64,000 nucleotides of DNA, taken from contig JAEUOR010000008.1 in NCBI GenBank assembly GCA_016790635.1, forward strand, positions 62,001-126,000. The letters are read 5' to 3'. Shown piece after piece: positions 42,742 through 52,578 of the stretch. The position numbers were made by a program, and so were the translations under genes. This stretch comes from Burkholderiales bacterium. Lineage in GTDB: Bacteria; Pseudomonadota; Gammaproteobacteria; Burkholderiales; JAEUOS01. Position 1 is the stretch's first letter. Every line of letters begins with the position of its first letter. The notes beneath the pieces are model-generated. The model was not told the origin of the DNA and did not search any database. It saw only the letters and a program-made list of their open reading frames with translations.

Positions 42742-43707
42742 ATGAAAATCGCCGTGCTGCGCGCCCTGGCCGCGTTCGCCGCCGTCGCCTTGACCGTGGG
42801 GGCGCAGGCGCAGACCTTTCCCAACCGGCCGGTCCGCATCGTCGTGCCCTATCCCGCCGGAGGCGCAACCGACCAGATGGCGCGCATCATCCAGGCACCG
42901 CTGCAGGAAATCCTCGCCACGCCGGTGATCATCGACAACCGCGCGGGTGCGGCCGGCGCGATCGGCACCGACCTGGTGGCCAAGTCGGCGCCCGATGGTT
43001 ATACGCTGGTCTTCGGCAATTCCGGCCCCAATGCCATGGGGCCGGCGATCAAGCGCGGTCCCTATGACCCGATCCGCGACCTGGCGCCGATCTCGCTGGT
43101 GACCAACCTGCCGCTCTACCTCGCGGTGCATCCGTCGCTGCCGGTCAACAACACCCGCGAACTGATCGCGCACGTGCGCGCCAACCCGGGCAAGCTCAAT
43201 TACGGATCGGTCGGCATCGGCTCGGCTTCGCACCTGATCGGCGAGTACTTCAATTTCGTCACCGGCATGAAGGCGACTCACATACCCTACAAGGGCGGCG
43301 CACCGGCCATGCTGGGCTTCATCGGCGGCGAGGTGCAGTACATGTTCATGACCGGGCTAGACGGCCTGCCGCACGCGCGCGCCGGCAAGTTGAAGATTCT
43401 CGCGATCGCCAGCGAGAAGCCGACCGAGCTCGCGCCCGGGGTGCCGACGGTGGCCGATTCGGTGCCTGGATTCAACGGCTCGGTATGGTTCGGTCTCCTG
43501 GCGCCGGCCGGCACCCCGCCGGATGTGATCGGGCGCATCCAGTCGGCGGTGGCGCAGTCGGTCCAGCGGCCGGCGGTGCGCCGTGCGCTCAACGATCTGT
43601 CCGCCGATGCCATCAGCAATGCGCCGGACGAGTTTGCGCGCCTGATCGCGGCCGAGTTCGCGCAATGGACCCGCCTGGTGCGCGAGTCCGGCGCCAAATT
43701 CGAGTAG
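42742..43707 (+). CDS. Bug-family (TctC) periplasmic solute receptor
   Basis: 321 aa. Signal peptide residues 1-23 (ending GAQAQ), then the Bug signature RPVRIVVPYPAGGATDQMAR, the DNRAGAAGAIGTDLVAKSAPDG block and THIPYKGGAPAMLGFIGGEV. Bug proteins bind small carboxylates, amides or aromatic acids and are greatly expanded in Burkholderiales; no TctAB permease is adjacent. Strong AAAGGAG site before the ATG. It probably captures the aromatic acid degraded by this operon, or acts as a sensor. Confidence 0.9.
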   Translation: MKIAVLRALAAFAAVALTVGAQAQTFPNRPVRIVVPYPAGGATDQMARIIQAPLQEILATPVIIDNRAGAAGAIGTDLVAKSAPDGYTLVFGNSGPNAMGPAIKRGPYDPIRDLAPISLVTNLPLYLAVHPSLPVNNTRELIAHVRANPGKLNYGSVGIGSASHLIGEYFNFVTGMKATHIPYKGGAPAMLGFIGGEVQYMFMTGLDGLPHARAGKLKILAIASEKPTELAPGVPTVADSVPGFNGSVWFGLLAPAGTPPDVIGRIQSAVAQSVQRPAVRRALNDLSADAISNAPDEFARLIAAEFAQWTRLVRESGAKFE

Positions 43708-43715
43708 AGGTCGCG

Positions 43716-44642
43716 ATGACGCCGCGCTATCGCAAGCTGGGCTATGTCGCCTTGAACGTCACCGACATCGAGCGTTCCGCGCGCTTCTACGTCGATCTAC
43801 TGGGTTTGTCGCCAGTGGCGCCGGGCCCCGGGGAGGCGCGTTTCCTGCGCTGCTCGGACGACCACCACAACGTGATCCTGCACGCCGCAGCGCGCCCGGG
43901 TTTGAAACGCATCGGCTTCGAGATGGAGAGTCGCGCCGCGCTCGAGGCGCTGCATGCCTCGCTGGTGGCAGGTGGCCACGCCGTGCGGGAGATGAGCGCC
44001 GAGGAATGTGCCCTGCTGCACCAGGGTTGCGGCATTCGCCTGGTCGAACCCTTTACCGGCGTGACCCTGGAGTTCTACGAATCGATGCGCGAGTTTGGCG
44101 GAACGCCCTTCGTGCCGACCGTGGCGCGCATCCAGCGCCTGGGTCACATCGTCATGCGCACTCCCGAATACGCGCGCGCCGTCGAGTTCTACACCGATGT
44201 GCTGGGCTTCCGGATTTCCGACAGCATCGACGGCGCGGTGACCTTCCTGCGCTGCTTCCCCAATCCTTTTCATCATTCACTGGGGATCGGCAACGGCAAG
44301 GAGCGCGGTCTGCACCACGTCAACTTCATGGTCACCGAGGTCGACGACATCGGCCGCGCGCTGTGGCGCTTCAACCGCAGTGAGGTCCCGATCGTCAACG
44401 GCCCCGGCAGGCACCCGCCTTCGGGCAGCATGTTTCTCTATTTCCTGGACCCTGACGGCATGACCCTCGAATACAGCTTCGGCATGGAGGAGTTTCCCGA
44501 GATCGCGCCGCGCAAGCCGCGCGTGCTCGAGCCGATCCGCGAGTCGTTCGACTATTGGGGGGCGCCGGTCGACCCGCGCAAGGCCGCGGTGGGCGAGATC
44601 GAAACGTCCCGCCCGCAACCCGCCACACGGGCGGCGGCATGA
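43716..44642 (+). CDS. Extradiol (VOC-type) ring-cleavage dioxygenase
   Basis: 308 aa with two glyoxalase/VOC repeats (about 5-125 and 140-255), as in type I extradiol dioxygenases. The Fe(II) triad is predicted as H144 (RLGHIV), H201 (LHHVNF) and E252 (TLEYS). It would meta-cleave the catechol made by the upstream dioxygenase and dehydrogenase. It lies 8 bases after the Bug gene, and its stop overlaps the CoA-transferase start by 4 bases. The long C-terminal tail after residue 262 is typical of the 2,3-dihydroxybiphenyl or dihydroxy-cymoate type enzymes. Confidence 0.88.
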   Translation: MTPRYRKLGYVALNVTDIERSARFYVDLLGLSPVAPGPGEARFLRCSDDHHNVILHAAARPGLKRIGFEMESRAALEALHASLVAGGHAVREMSAEECALLHQGCGIRLVEPFTGVTLEFYESMREFGGTPFVPTVARIQRLGHIVMRTPEYARAVEFYTDVLGFRISDSIDGAVTFLRCFPNPFHHSLGIGNGKERGLHHVNFMVTEVDDIGRALWRFNRSEVPIVNGPGRHPPSGSMFLYFLDPDGMTLEYSFGMEEFPEIAPRKPRVLEPIRESFDYWGAPVDPRKAAVGEIETSRPQPATRAAA

Positions 44643-45790
44643 GCGGGGCTCTCGACGGCGTCCGCATCATCGACTTCACGCAGATGGTCGCCGGGCCGCT
44701 GGCGACCCTGATCCTGGCCGACATGGGCGCCGAGGTCATCAAGATCGAACCGCCGGAGGGCGACTCGGGTCGCGCAATCGGACGCAACCGGCCCGGCGGG
44801 GAGAGCGATTACCACCTGGCGATGAATCGCAACAAGCGCAGCGTCGTGCTCGACTTGAAGACCGCCGACGGCGTTGCGATGAGCAAGGCGCTTGCCGCCG
44901 GCGCCGACATCGTGGTCGAGAACTTCCGCCCGGGCACCATGGACAAGCTCGGGCTGGGTTATGCGACCTTGAAAGAGCTCAATCCGCGCCTCATCTATTG
45001 CGCGGTGTCAGGCTTCGGCAGCCACGGCCCTTACCGCGACCGGCCGGCGCTGGACCCGGTGATACAGGCCATGTCGGGCTACATGCAATTGAACGGCACG
45101 CCGGATACCGGGCCGCTCAAGAGCGGCGCGCTGCACGCGGACTTCACCACGCCGCTCTTTGCTGTCATCGGCATCCTCGGTGCGCTGCGGGCGCGCGAGA
45201 CCTCGGGCCGCGGACAGGCGGTCGAGGTGTCGATGATGGACGCGACCATCTTCACGATGACGCCGCGCGAGCAGTACTACTTCGCCACCGGCACGCCGCC
45301 GGCACGCACCGGCAACGCGCACTACCAGCTGGCGCCGTACAACGCCTATGCCACCGCCGACGGCCGCCACCTGATGGTGATCGCGCACAACGATAAGTAC
45401 TGGCGCGGACTGGCGCAGGCCATCGGCCGTCCCGAGCTGCTGGCAGACGCGCGTTTCATCGACGGTTCCGCACGCTTTGCCAACCGCGCCGAACTCGACG
45501 CGATCCTGGCCGAGGCCTTTGCCGGCGCGACGCTGGCGCATTGGCTCGAGCGCCTGGCCGGGGCCGATACCCTGTTTGCCCCGGTGCGCGATTTCGAGCA
45601 GGTCTTTTCCGACCCGCAGGTGCGCGAGACCATGGTCGCGACGGTCGAGCACCCGGTTGCGGGCAGCGTCGACATGCTGCGCACCCCCATCCGCATGGAG
45701 GCCAATCCGCTGACCGTGCGCAGCCGGCCGCCGCTGTTGGGCGAACACACCGAGGAAGTGCTGGCCGAATTGCGCGATCGGGGTCGATAG
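44639..45790 (+). CDS. Class III CoA transferase (CaiB/BaiF)
   Basis: 383 aa. Transfers CoA to or from an organic acid. Typical segments: IIDFTQMVAGPLATLILADM near residue 10, GAEVIKIEPPEGD, NRNKRSVVLDLKT and VVENFRPGTMDKLGL. Last gene of the dioxygenase operon (4-base overlap). It could activate a ring-cleavage product or the starting acid. A second gene of this family occurs at 52579-53772. The convergent methyltransferase gene ends 25 bases away. Confidence 0.9.
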   Translation: MSGALDGVRIIDFTQMVAGPLATLILADMGAEVIKIEPPEGDSGRAIGRNRPGGESDYHLAMNRNKRSVVLDLKTADGVAMSKALAAGADIVVENFRPGTMDKLGLGYATLKELNPRLIYCAVSGFGSHGPYRDRPALDPVIQAMSGYMQLNGTPDTGPLKSGALHADFTTPLFAVIGILGALRARETSGRGQAVEVSMMDATIFTMTPREQYYFATGTPPARTGNAHYQLAPYNAYATADGRHLMVIAHNDKYWRGLAQAIGRPELLADARFIDGSARFANRAELDAILAEAFAGATLAHWLERLAGADTLFAPVRDFEQVFSDPQVRETMVATVEHPVAGSVDMLRTPIRMEANPLTVRSRPPLLGEHTEEVLAELRDRGR

Positions 45791-45815
45791 ACGCCTGCGC
45801 CGGTAGCCTGCGGGT

Positions 45816-46961
45816 TCAATCCCGCACCGCAAGGCGCCACAGCGAGGTGACCTCCGCACGCCGGGCCAAGAACAAAGGGTCGTTCGGGTCGCTGGCCTTG
45901 GGGTGGCGGGGTTTCGCGTCGAGGCGGTCGATCACCACGAGGCCCGCGCGCTCGAACCATTGCTCGAGCTGTGCACGCGTGCGCAAACCCAGGTGTTCGG
46001 CGAGATCAGAGAGGATCAGCCAACCCTCGCCCTCCGGCGCAAGGTGCGCGCCGAGTCCTGCCAGGTAGGCCTGGAGCATGCGGCTGTCCGGGTCGTAGAT
46101 GGCGCGTTCGAGCGGGGATGCGGGCTTGCCCGGCAGCCAGGGCGGGTTGCATACGATGAGTGGTGCGCGGCCGGCGGGGAACAGATCCGCTTCCATGACC
46201 TCGACCCGTTGAGAGAATCCAAGACGGCCGATGTTCTCCCGCGCGCAGTCGAGAGCGCGCGGGTCATTGTCGGTCGCGACCACGCGCTTCACGCCGCGCC
46301 GCGCCAGCACGGCTGCCAGCACGCCGGTGCCGGTGCCGATGTCGAAGGCCAGTGCGCCGGAGGGCAGGGGGGCACGTGCCACCAGGGTGACGTACTCGCC
46401 GCGGATCGGCGAGAACACGCCATAGTGCGGGTGGATACGCGCGCCGAGTTCCTCGACCTCGACGCCGGCCTTGCGCCACTCGTGCGCGCCGATCAGCCCC
46501 AGCAACTCGCGCAGCGACGCGACGTAGCGGCTGCCGCCCGCGCCGCGCGCCTCGCTGCATGCCAGCCGCACGTCGGGCGCGCGTTTGAGCGCGATGCCGT
46601 GGTCAGCCTCGAAGGTGATGAGCAGCATGCCCAGCGCGCGTGCGCGTTGGGCCTGCGCCATGCGGTGCAGGTGAAAGTCATCCGCCGGCGTGGCGCCGCG
46701 CTTGCGCGGTTTCGCATCCCAGCGCCGGGCCATCGCTGCAAGCAGCGCGCGCGCGTTCTGGAAATCGCCGCGCCAGAGGAGTGCCGAGCCCTCGCAGGCG
46801 AGGCGATAGGCGGCGTCGGCCTTGATGCGGTCGTCGGCCACGCGCACGCGCTGCGGCGGGGCGAGACCGGCTTCGGACTGCCAGCGTGCCGAGCGCGCCG
46901 CGCCGTTCTCGCGCCAGTGGATCAGCGCGGTGTCACCGGCTGGCGCATCCGGCGGGGTCAC
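45816..46961 (-). CDS. Class I SAM-dependent methyltransferase
   Basis: 381 aa from a GTG that overlaps the upstream stop. The SAM site DIGTGTGV is at 207-214 and the catalytic NPPW at 272-275, the signature of N-methyltransferases acting on bases or glutamine amides (RlmG/RsmC/PrmC-like). The first 190 residues are a separate domain with [14 protein letters not shown] before the Rossmann part. The neighbouring pseudouridine synthase gene suggests an rRNA target, but this is inference. Confidence 0.82.
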   Translation of the reverse strand: MTPPDAPAGDTALIHWRENGAARSARWQSEAGLAPPQRVRVADDRIKADAAYRLACEGSALLWRGDFQNARALLAAMARRWDAKPRKRGATPADDFHLHRMAQAQRARALGMLLITFEADHGIALKRAPDVRLACSEARGAGGSRYVASLRELLGLIGAHEWRKAGVEVEELGARIHPHYGVFSPIRGEYVTLVARAPLPSGALAFDIGTGTGVLAAVLARRGVKRVVATDNDPRALDCARENIGRLGFSQRVEVMEADLFPAGRAPLIVCNPPWLPGKPASPLERAIYDPDSRMLQAYLAGLGAHLAPEGEGWLILSDLAEHLGLRTRAQLEQWFERAGLVVIDRLDAKPRHPKASDPNDPLFLARRAEVTSLWRLAVRD

Positions 46962-47716
46962 GCGAAGCTTTCGTCCGGACCGAGGAGGCGCCATTTGCCC
47001 TGCGGCAAAGCACCCAAGAGCACGCGGCCGATGCGCACACGCTGCAAGGCCAGGACCTGCAAGCCCACGGCCTCGCACATGCGGCGGATCTGGCGTTTGC
47101 GCCCTTCGCGCAGCACGAAGCGCAACTGGTCTTCGTTCTGCCAGTTCACCTTGGCCGGACGCAGCGCCCGTCCATCGAGGCTCAGGCCATGATTCAGGCG
47201 CCGCAGGTCCGCTTCCGGCAGGCGCGCGCCGCGCGTGTAGCGCACGCGCACCAGATACTCCTTCTCGACAGAGGAGTCCTCGCCGATCAGTTGCCTGGCG
47301 ATGCGCCCGTCCTGGGTCAAAACGAGGAGCCCGGTCGAATCGATATCCAGGCGTCCGGCGGGCGCCAGGCCGAGCAGCGCCTTGCGCGGGGGCGCGCTGC
47401 GCTCGCGCACGCGCGGGTCATGCCACTGGTTCTCCGGCAACACAAGCACGGCGGCGGGCTGGTAGCCGTCTTCCGCCTGCCCGCTCACGTAGCCGATCGG
47501 CTTGTTGAGTAGCACCGTGTGGCGTCGCGCCTGCTCGCTTTCGGCCTGGCGGTCGATGCTGATCTTCTGGCCCGGCAGCACCTTGGTGCCGAGGATCGCG
47601 ACGACGCCGTCCACCTTGACCAGGCCACGCTCGATCCAGGCGTCGGCCTCGCGACGCGAGGCCAAGCCCAGCTCGCTCATGCGCTTGGACAGGCGTACCG
47701 GTGCGCCGTCGCTCAT
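46958..47716 (-). CDS. 23S rRNA pseudouridine synthase (RsuA/RluB/E/F family)
   Basis: 252 aa. An S4 RNA-binding domain (residues 8-55) is followed by the catalytic domain with [17 protein letters not shown] at 121-137 (catalytic Asp124) and the C-terminal [10 protein letters not shown] helix. The family isomerises uridine in rRNA; the layout is closest to RluF/RluB. The next gene's GTG start overlaps its stop, so two likely rRNA-modification enzymes are co-expressed. The 79 bases upstream hold no clear signal. Confidence 0.9.
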   Translation of the reverse strand: MSDGAPVRLSKRMSELGLASRREADAWIERGLVKVDGVVAILGTKVLPGQKISIDRQAESEQARRHTVLLNKPIGYVSGQAEDGYQPAAVLVLPENQWHDPRVRERSAPPRKALLGLAPAGRLDIDSTGLLVLTQDGRIARQLIGEDSSVEKEYLVRVRYTRGARLPEADLRRLNHGLSLDGRALRPAKVNWQNEDQLRFVLREGRKRQIRRMCEAVGLQVLALQRVRIGRVLLGALPQGKWRLLGPDESFA

Positions 47717-47795
47717 GGGGGTCGATCGATGGCTTCGGCGGCGCCGTCCGGCGCGGGGCGCATCTTCGCCCTTGTCGGTTCGGCGCCGTGTCGCC

Positions 47796-48197
47796 TCAGA
47801 CCGGGGTGAAGCAGGGCACGGGCGGCCCGCCGTCGCTGGGCTTGAACCGCACCCGCACCCGGTCGCCGATGCGAATTGCATCCAGGTCACAGTCGACGAT
47901 GTTGGTCAGCATGGTCACGCCGTCGTCCAGATGCACGTAGGCGATCGCGTAGGGGACCGGCACGCCGCGGCGGGTCACGCTGAAGGAGTAGACAGAGCCG
48001 GTGCCGGCCGAGGCGCGCCACTCGGTGGCGTCGCTCATGCAGTGCGGACATTGCGGGCGCGGATACCAGTGCAGCTTGCCGCACGAGGTGCAGTGGCGCA
48101 CCAGCAGCCGGCCTTCCTTGGCGGCAGCCCAGAACTCGTCGTTGTCGGGGTACACGACCGGTGCCACGATCTTGCGGTCTTGTGCCAGAAGTGTCAT
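47796..48197 (-). CDS. DUF35 zinc-ribbon/OB-fold acyl-CoA-binding partner protein
   Basis: 133 aa. Rubredoxin-like zinc ribbon with C36-x2-C39 and C50-x2-C53, followed by an OB-fold ([20 protein letters not shown]). DUF35 proteins form complexes with thiolase-fold enzymes or aldolases such as ChsH2-Ltp2. It lies 4 bases after the thiolase-fold gene on the same strand, so the two very likely form one complex. A role with a CoA-thioester intermediate of the nearby aromatic pathway is possible. Confidence 0.88.
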   Translation of the reverse strand: MTLLAQDRKIVAPVVYPDNDEFWAAAKEGRLLVRHCTSCGKLHWYPRPQCPHCMSDATEWRASAGTGSVYSFSVTRRGVPVPYAIAYVHLDDGVTMLTNIVDCDLDAIRIGDRVRVRFKPSDGGPPVPCFTPV

Positions 48198-48201
48198 GGC
48201 T

Positions 48202-49368
48202 CTACGCCCTTTCCAGGATGACGGTGGCGCCGCCGTGGCGCGCGCTGATCAAGCCGCCGGTGCCGTGCGCCAGCGCCAGGTCGCAGTTCTTCACCTGCAC
48301 CGCCGGGTGGGCTTCACCGCGCAGCTGGCGCACCGCCTCGATGACCTTGGTGATGCCGCCGCGATTGGCGGGATGGTTGTTGCACAGGCCGCCGCCGTCG
48401 GTGTTGAAGGGCAGCTTGCCTGTGCCGGAAATCAGGTTGCCGTCGGCAACAAAGCGCCCGCCTGCGCCCTTCGCGCAGAACCCCAGGTCCTCCAGCTGTA
48501 TCACCACCGTGATGGTGAAGCTGTCATAGATCGAGACATACTTGATGTCCGCGGGCGTCACGCCGGCCTCGGCGAACGCGCGTGGTCCCGACCAGGCACC
48601 GGCCGAGAATGTCAGGTCGATGTCGCCGTGGCCGAGGCCCTTGACCGCTTCGCCGGCGCCCAGCACGTTGATGAGAGGGCGCTTGAGGCTTTTCGCGATC
48701 TCGGGGCGCACTACCACCAGCGCGCCGCCGCCGTCGCTGACCACGCAGCAGTCCATGCGGTGCAGGGGGTCGGAGACCAGCGGCGAATTGACCACTTCCT
48801 CGACGGTCACCACATCGCGCAGCATGGCGTGCTGGTTGTGCTGGGCGTGGTGCGAGGCAGCGACCTTGACCCAGGCCAGCTGCTCGCTGGTGGTGCCGAA
48901 CTCGTGCATGTGGCGCATGGCGGCCATCGCGTACATGTTGACCGTGACGGCGGCATACGGCGCTTCGAAGGGCTGGTCGGGCAGGTTGGGCGCGTAGGCG
49001 CGCGGCTGCGTGCCGCTGGAAGCTTCGGAGCGCGGGCGTCCGGCCAGCGTGATGAGGGCCACGTCGCACTTGCCTGCGGCGATGGCCTGCGCGGCATGGC
49101 CCACGTGCACGATGTAGGAGGAGCCGCCGGTGTCGGTGGAATCGATGTGGCGTGGCTTGACGCCGATGTAGTCGGCCATGTTCATGCCGCCCAGGCCCGG
49201 CGCGTCGCCGGCGCAGAAGTAGGCGTCGACGTCCTTCAACGAAAGCCCGGCATCCTCGAGCGCACCGCGCGCCGATTCGGCGTGCAGTTGTGCGACCGTC
49301 TTGTTCTCGGCCTTGCGCGTCGGGTGCTCGTAGGCACCGGCGATGGCGGCCTTGCGTTTTATGCTCAT
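48202..49368 (-). CDS. Thiolase-fold protein (SCP2/Ltp2-like), catalytic Cys absent
   Basis: 388 aa. Overall like non-specific lipid-transfer/thiolase proteins: MSIKRKAAIAGAYEHPTR at the start, VSIYDSFTITVVIQLEDLGF near residue 275 and NTDGGGLCNNHPANRGG near 325. Where thiolases carry the acyl-accepting Cys, this protein has GGSS (81-84, Gly82 at the Cys position). This resembles Ltp2-type retro-aldolases, which use tyrosines and need a DUF35 partner. Retro-aldol cleavage of a CoA ester is therefore as likely as thiolysis. The 202-bp gap to the divergent asparagine-synthase-like gene holds a TATGAT (49463-49468) but no clear promoter. Confidence 0.82.
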   Translation of the reverse strand: MSIKRKAAIAGAYEHPTRKAENKTVAQLHAESARGALEDAGLSLKDVDAYFCAGDAPGLGGMNMADYIGVKPRHIDSTDTGGSSYIVHVGHAAQAIAAGKCDVALITLAGRPRSEASSGTQPRAYAPNLPDQPFEAPYAAVTVNMYAMAAMRHMHEFGTTSEQLAWVKVAASHHAQHNQHAMLRDVVTVEEVVNSPLVSDPLHRMDCCVVSDGGGALVVVRPEIAKSLKRPLINVLGAGEAVKGLGHGDIDLTFSAGAWSGPRAFAEAGVTPADIKYVSIYDSFTITVVIQLEDLGFCAKGAGGRFVADGNLISGTGKLPFNTDGGGLCNNHPANRGGITKVIEAVRQLRGEAHPAVQVKNCDLALAHGTGGLISARHGGATVILERA

Positions 49369-49570
49369 GCGAAAAGTCAGTGCGGCGATGGACAAGCCGT
49401 GAATCCTAGCACCGGACCGATCGCATGCGCCCGCGGGCGCCGGAGCCTTGCGCGCGCCCCTGTATGATTGCGGCCGTCTCGGGAGCCTGCCGGCCATGGC
49501 GGGTGTCGCTTCGCGCGTTCGGCGATGTTCGTGCCTTCCGGTCACTTCATCGAAACGCTCGACTCAGCGC

Positions 49571-51274
49571 ATGCCACCCAACCAACCCAAAACCGCCGGC
49601 GAGGCCGCCCCCACAGTCGACGCGGATTTCGCCATCGGCAGCCCGCGTTTCCCGGACGACCTGGCCAAGGTTCATCGAAGCGACGGTGCTCTGGCCGCTT
49701 GGCGCCTGGCCTATCGCAGGCTCGGGAATGACGCCGCGGCGAAGGTCGGCGGTGATTACGCGGTTGCCCTGACAGGCGACGACGGCAGCGTGTTCCTCGC
49801 CGTGGATCGATTTGCAATCCGCTCGCTTTGTTACTCGGTGGACGGCGACCGTATCCGCGTTGCCGAGCGCGCCGACCGGCTGGGCTCCGCTACCAAGGAA
49901 CTCGATCCGCAAGCCCTGTTCGACTATCTCTACTTTCATGTCGTGCCGTCGCCGCGCACGGTCTTTCGCGGCGTCGCGCGTCTGCCGCCTGGCCACGCAG
50001 CGCGTTTTCAGGGTGGCACTCTCAAGGTGTGGCGGCACTGGACTCCGCGGTTCAGCGAGCCGGCAGGTGCTGATTTCGCTTCCCTCAAGACCGAGTTCCT
50101 GGCACACCTCGAGGACGCGGTGCGCACGCGCGCAAGCGGCAACGTTGGCTGTTTCCTGTCGGGAGGCACCGACAGTTCGACGGTGGCCGGGATGCTCGGA
50201 CGTGTCAGCGGGCGGGCCGCGCGAACGTTTTCGATCGGCTTTGACGCGCAGGGTTACGACGAGATGGAGTTCTCGCGTATCGCCGCGCGCCATTTCGGCA
50301 CCGACCACAACGAGTACTACATCACGCCGGATGACCTGGTTGCAAGCATCCCGCAGGCAGCTGCGTCCTACGACCAGCCTTTCGGCAACTCGTCGATGGT
50401 GCCGGCCTACTACTGCGCACTGATGGCGCGCGACAAGGGCGTCGACCACATGTTCGGCGGTGACGGCGGCGACGAGCTTTTTGGCGGCAATACCCGTTAC
50501 GCGAGGCAGCGCATCTTCGGCGTATACGACGGTGTTCCCCGCGTGCTGCGCCGCGGCCTCTTCGAGCCCCTGCTCGCCGACAATCCGCTTGCCAATCGCG
50601 TGCCGCTGGTGCGCAAGGCAGCCAGCTACGTCGAGCAGGCGCGCGTACCGATGCCCGATCGCATGCTGAGCTACAACCTGCTCTCGCGCCTCGGAGTTGC
50701 CGAAGTCCTGACCGCGCCCTTTCTGGCCGCAGTCGACACGGCGGCGCCGATCGCGCACCAGCGCGAGGTCTATTCATCCACACCGGCCGCATCGCTTGTC
50801 AACCGCATGCTCGCTTTCGATTGGCGCTATACCTTGGGAGAGATCGACCTGCCCAAGGTGGTCGGTGCCACGCGCCTGGCCGGCCTGCCGGTGAGCTTTC
50901 CGCTGCTCGACGATCGACTGGTCGATTTTTCGCTCGGGCTGCCGGCGTCCTACAAGGTGCGCGGCCTGAAGCTGCGCTGGTTCTTCAAGGAGGCGCTGCG
51001 TGGGTTCCTGCCGGATGCCATCATCACCAAGAAAAAGCAGGGTTTCGGCCTGCCGTTCGGGCTATGGGCCGCGAGCCACTCCAAGCTCTTTGCCCTGGCC
51101 GAGGATTCGGTGATGGGCCTGGCCGGACGCGGAGTATTGCGCCAGGAATTCGCCAAGGCGCTCCTGACGGTCAAGCTGCGTGAGCATCCGGGCTATTACG
51201 GAGAAATGATCTGGATCTCGATGATGCTCGAGCAGTGGCTGCGCCAGCACGCGCCGGAACTGCGCTTCGCCTGA
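49571..51274 (+). CDS. Asparagine-synthase-like protein without the glutaminase Cys
   Basis: 567 aa from ATG 49571. The C-terminal synthetase domain is intact: PPi loop SGGTDSS near 197-203, FSIGFD near 219, GGDGGDELFGG near 297-307, and KKKQGFGLPFG near 484. The N-terminal domain keeps the glutaminase fold traces (VGGDYAVALTGDDGSVFLAVDRFAIRSL region) but lacks the essential N-terminal Met-Cys-Gly, so it cannot hydrolyse glutamine the normal way; it may use free ammonia or a different nucleophile. Such genes often occur in capsule and exopolysaccharide clusters. It is convergent with an exosortase-associated glycosyltransferase. Confidence 0.82.
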   Translation: MPPNQPKTAGEAAPTVDADFAIGSPRFPDDLAKVHRSDGALAAWRLAYRRLGNDAAAKVGGDYAVALTGDDGSVFLAVDRFAIRSLCYSVDGDRIRVAERADRLGSATKELDPQALFDYLYFHVVPSPRTVFRGVARLPPGHAARFQGGTLKVWRHWTPRFSEPAGADFASLKTEFLAHLEDAVRTRASGNVGCFLSGGTDSSTVAGMLGRVSGRAARTFSIGFDAQGYDEMEFSRIAARHFGTDHNEYYITPDDLVASIPQAAASYDQPFGNSSMVPAYYCALMARDKGVDHMFGGDGGDELFGGNTRYARQRIFGVYDGVPRVLRRGLFEPLLADNPLANRVPLVRKAASYVEQARVPMPDRMLSYNLLSRLGVAEVLTAPFLAAVDTAAPIAHQREVYSSTPAASLVNRMLAFDWRYTLGEIDLPKVVGATRLAGLPVSFPLLDDRLVDFSLGLPASYKVRGLKLRWFFKEALRGFLPDAIITKKKQGFGLPFGLWAASHSKLFALAEDSVMGLAGRGVLRQEFAKALLTVKLREHPGYYGEMIWISMMLEQWLRQHAPELRFA

Positions 51275-51293
51275 GGTAGTGGCGCCGGCCGGA

Positions 51294-52511
51294 TCAGTCG
51301 ACCGGCCGACCCAGGGCGCGGCTGTAGACATCGACGTAGCGGGAAACGGACTCGGCCCAGGTACGTTCCTTGAGCACGAATTCGCGCCCGGCCTGCTTGA
51401 ACGCGTCCCAGCGCTCAGGGTGATCGAGTAGTTCGCTGACTGCCTCGACCAGGGAGTCCGCATCACCTGCCCGGAACAGGATCCCGGTCACGCCGGGGCG
51501 GATCAATTCGCGATGCCCGCCAACGTCAGAGGCAATCAGCAAGCGCCCCTGCGCCATGGCCTCCAGCGGCTTGAGCGGTGTGACCAGTTCGGTCAGGCGC
51601 ATCGGATGTCGTGGATAGGCCAATACGTCGACCTGATCATAGTAGCGCTGCACTTGGTCGTGCGGAACACGACCGGTGAAAACGACATGATTGCCAATGC
51701 CGAGACCTTCCGCCTGCCGCTTCAGCGCGGCTTCGCCCGGTCCTCCGCCGACCAGGAGTAGTGCCGCATCGGGTCGTCGGGCCAGGATCTTGGGGAACGC
51801 TGCGATCAGCAGATCCAGCCCTTCATAGGCATAGAAGGAGCCGATGAACCCGATCACGGTGCGCCCGTTCAAGCCGAGGCGCTCACGCAGTGCCGGGTCA
51901 GCCTTGCCCCCGAATTCGAACCGTTCGGGGTCTACCGAATTCGGTATCACCGTCACTTTCGCAGCCGGAATCCCGCGCGCGACGATGTCGCTGCGCAATC
52001 CCTCGCAGATCGTGGTTGCCTGGGCGACGCGCCGCAATGCATGCGTTTCCAGGGCGCGTGTGAGCCGATAGCGCAGGCTGCCTTCCGTGGTCGTGCCATG
52101 GTCGACGGCGGCATCCTCCCAGAACGCGCGAATTTCATAGACTACGGGAATGCCGAGGCGCCGCCCTACCGCCAGGGCCGGCATCGCGTTCAAGACCGGG
52201 GAATGCGCATGCAGGATGTCCGGACGTTCGGCGGCCGCGACCTCTGTCAGGCGGCGGCGCAGCGCGCGCATGGTGAGGAAGGGCTCCAAAACCCCGGATG
52301 TCCCCTGCGGCAGGACGGCGGTGCGATGAAACAGGAGTCCATCGACCGTTTCCTCATGCACAGTGCAGCCGATCTGCTTGGGGCCGGTGACTTGCAGGGT
52401 CTGCCACCCGCGCTTGGCCTGCTCGCGCAGGATCGAGAGCGTGCGAAACGTGTATCCGGTCTGCAGGGGTATCGAATGATCTAGAACGTGCAGGACGCGC
52501 AGTGGCTTCAT
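51294..52511 (-). CDS. Exosortase-A-associated glycosyltransferase (GT4)
   Basis: 405 aa. Retaining GT-B glycosyltransferase: VLHVLDHSIPLQTGYTFRTL at the N-terminus and GFIGSFYAYEGLDLLIAAF near residue 222, with the donor-binding PLKPLEAMAQGRLLIASDVGG near 317. The opening closely resembles the PEP-CTERM/exosortase A associated glycosyltransferases (Daro_2409 family), which help build exopolysaccharide. No exosortase or PEP-CTERM gene is in the window. Confidence 0.82.
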   Translation of the reverse strand: MKPLRVLHVLDHSIPLQTGYTFRTLSILREQAKRGWQTLQVTGPKQIGCTVHEETVDGLLFHRTAVLPQGTSGVLEPFLTMRALRRRLTEVAAAERPDILHAHSPVLNAMPALAVGRRLGIPVVYEIRAFWEDAAVDHGTTTEGSLRYRLTRALETHALRRVAQATTICEGLRSDIVARGIPAAKVTVIPNSVDPERFEFGGKADPALRERLGLNGRTVIGFIGSFYAYEGLDLLIAAFPKILARRPDAALLLVGGGPGEAALKRQAEGLGIGNHVVFTGRVPHDQVQRYYDQVDVLAYPRHPMRLTELVTPLKPLEAMAQGRLLIASDVGGHRELIRPGVTGILFRAGDADSLVEAVSELLDHPERWDAFKQAGREFVLKERTWAESVSRYVDVYSRALGRPVD

Positions 52512-52578
52512 GCGAGAAAGAATTTCATTGTGCGATCGACAACTCGCGCATCATACCAACCGATGCGCGGCTGCCTCG

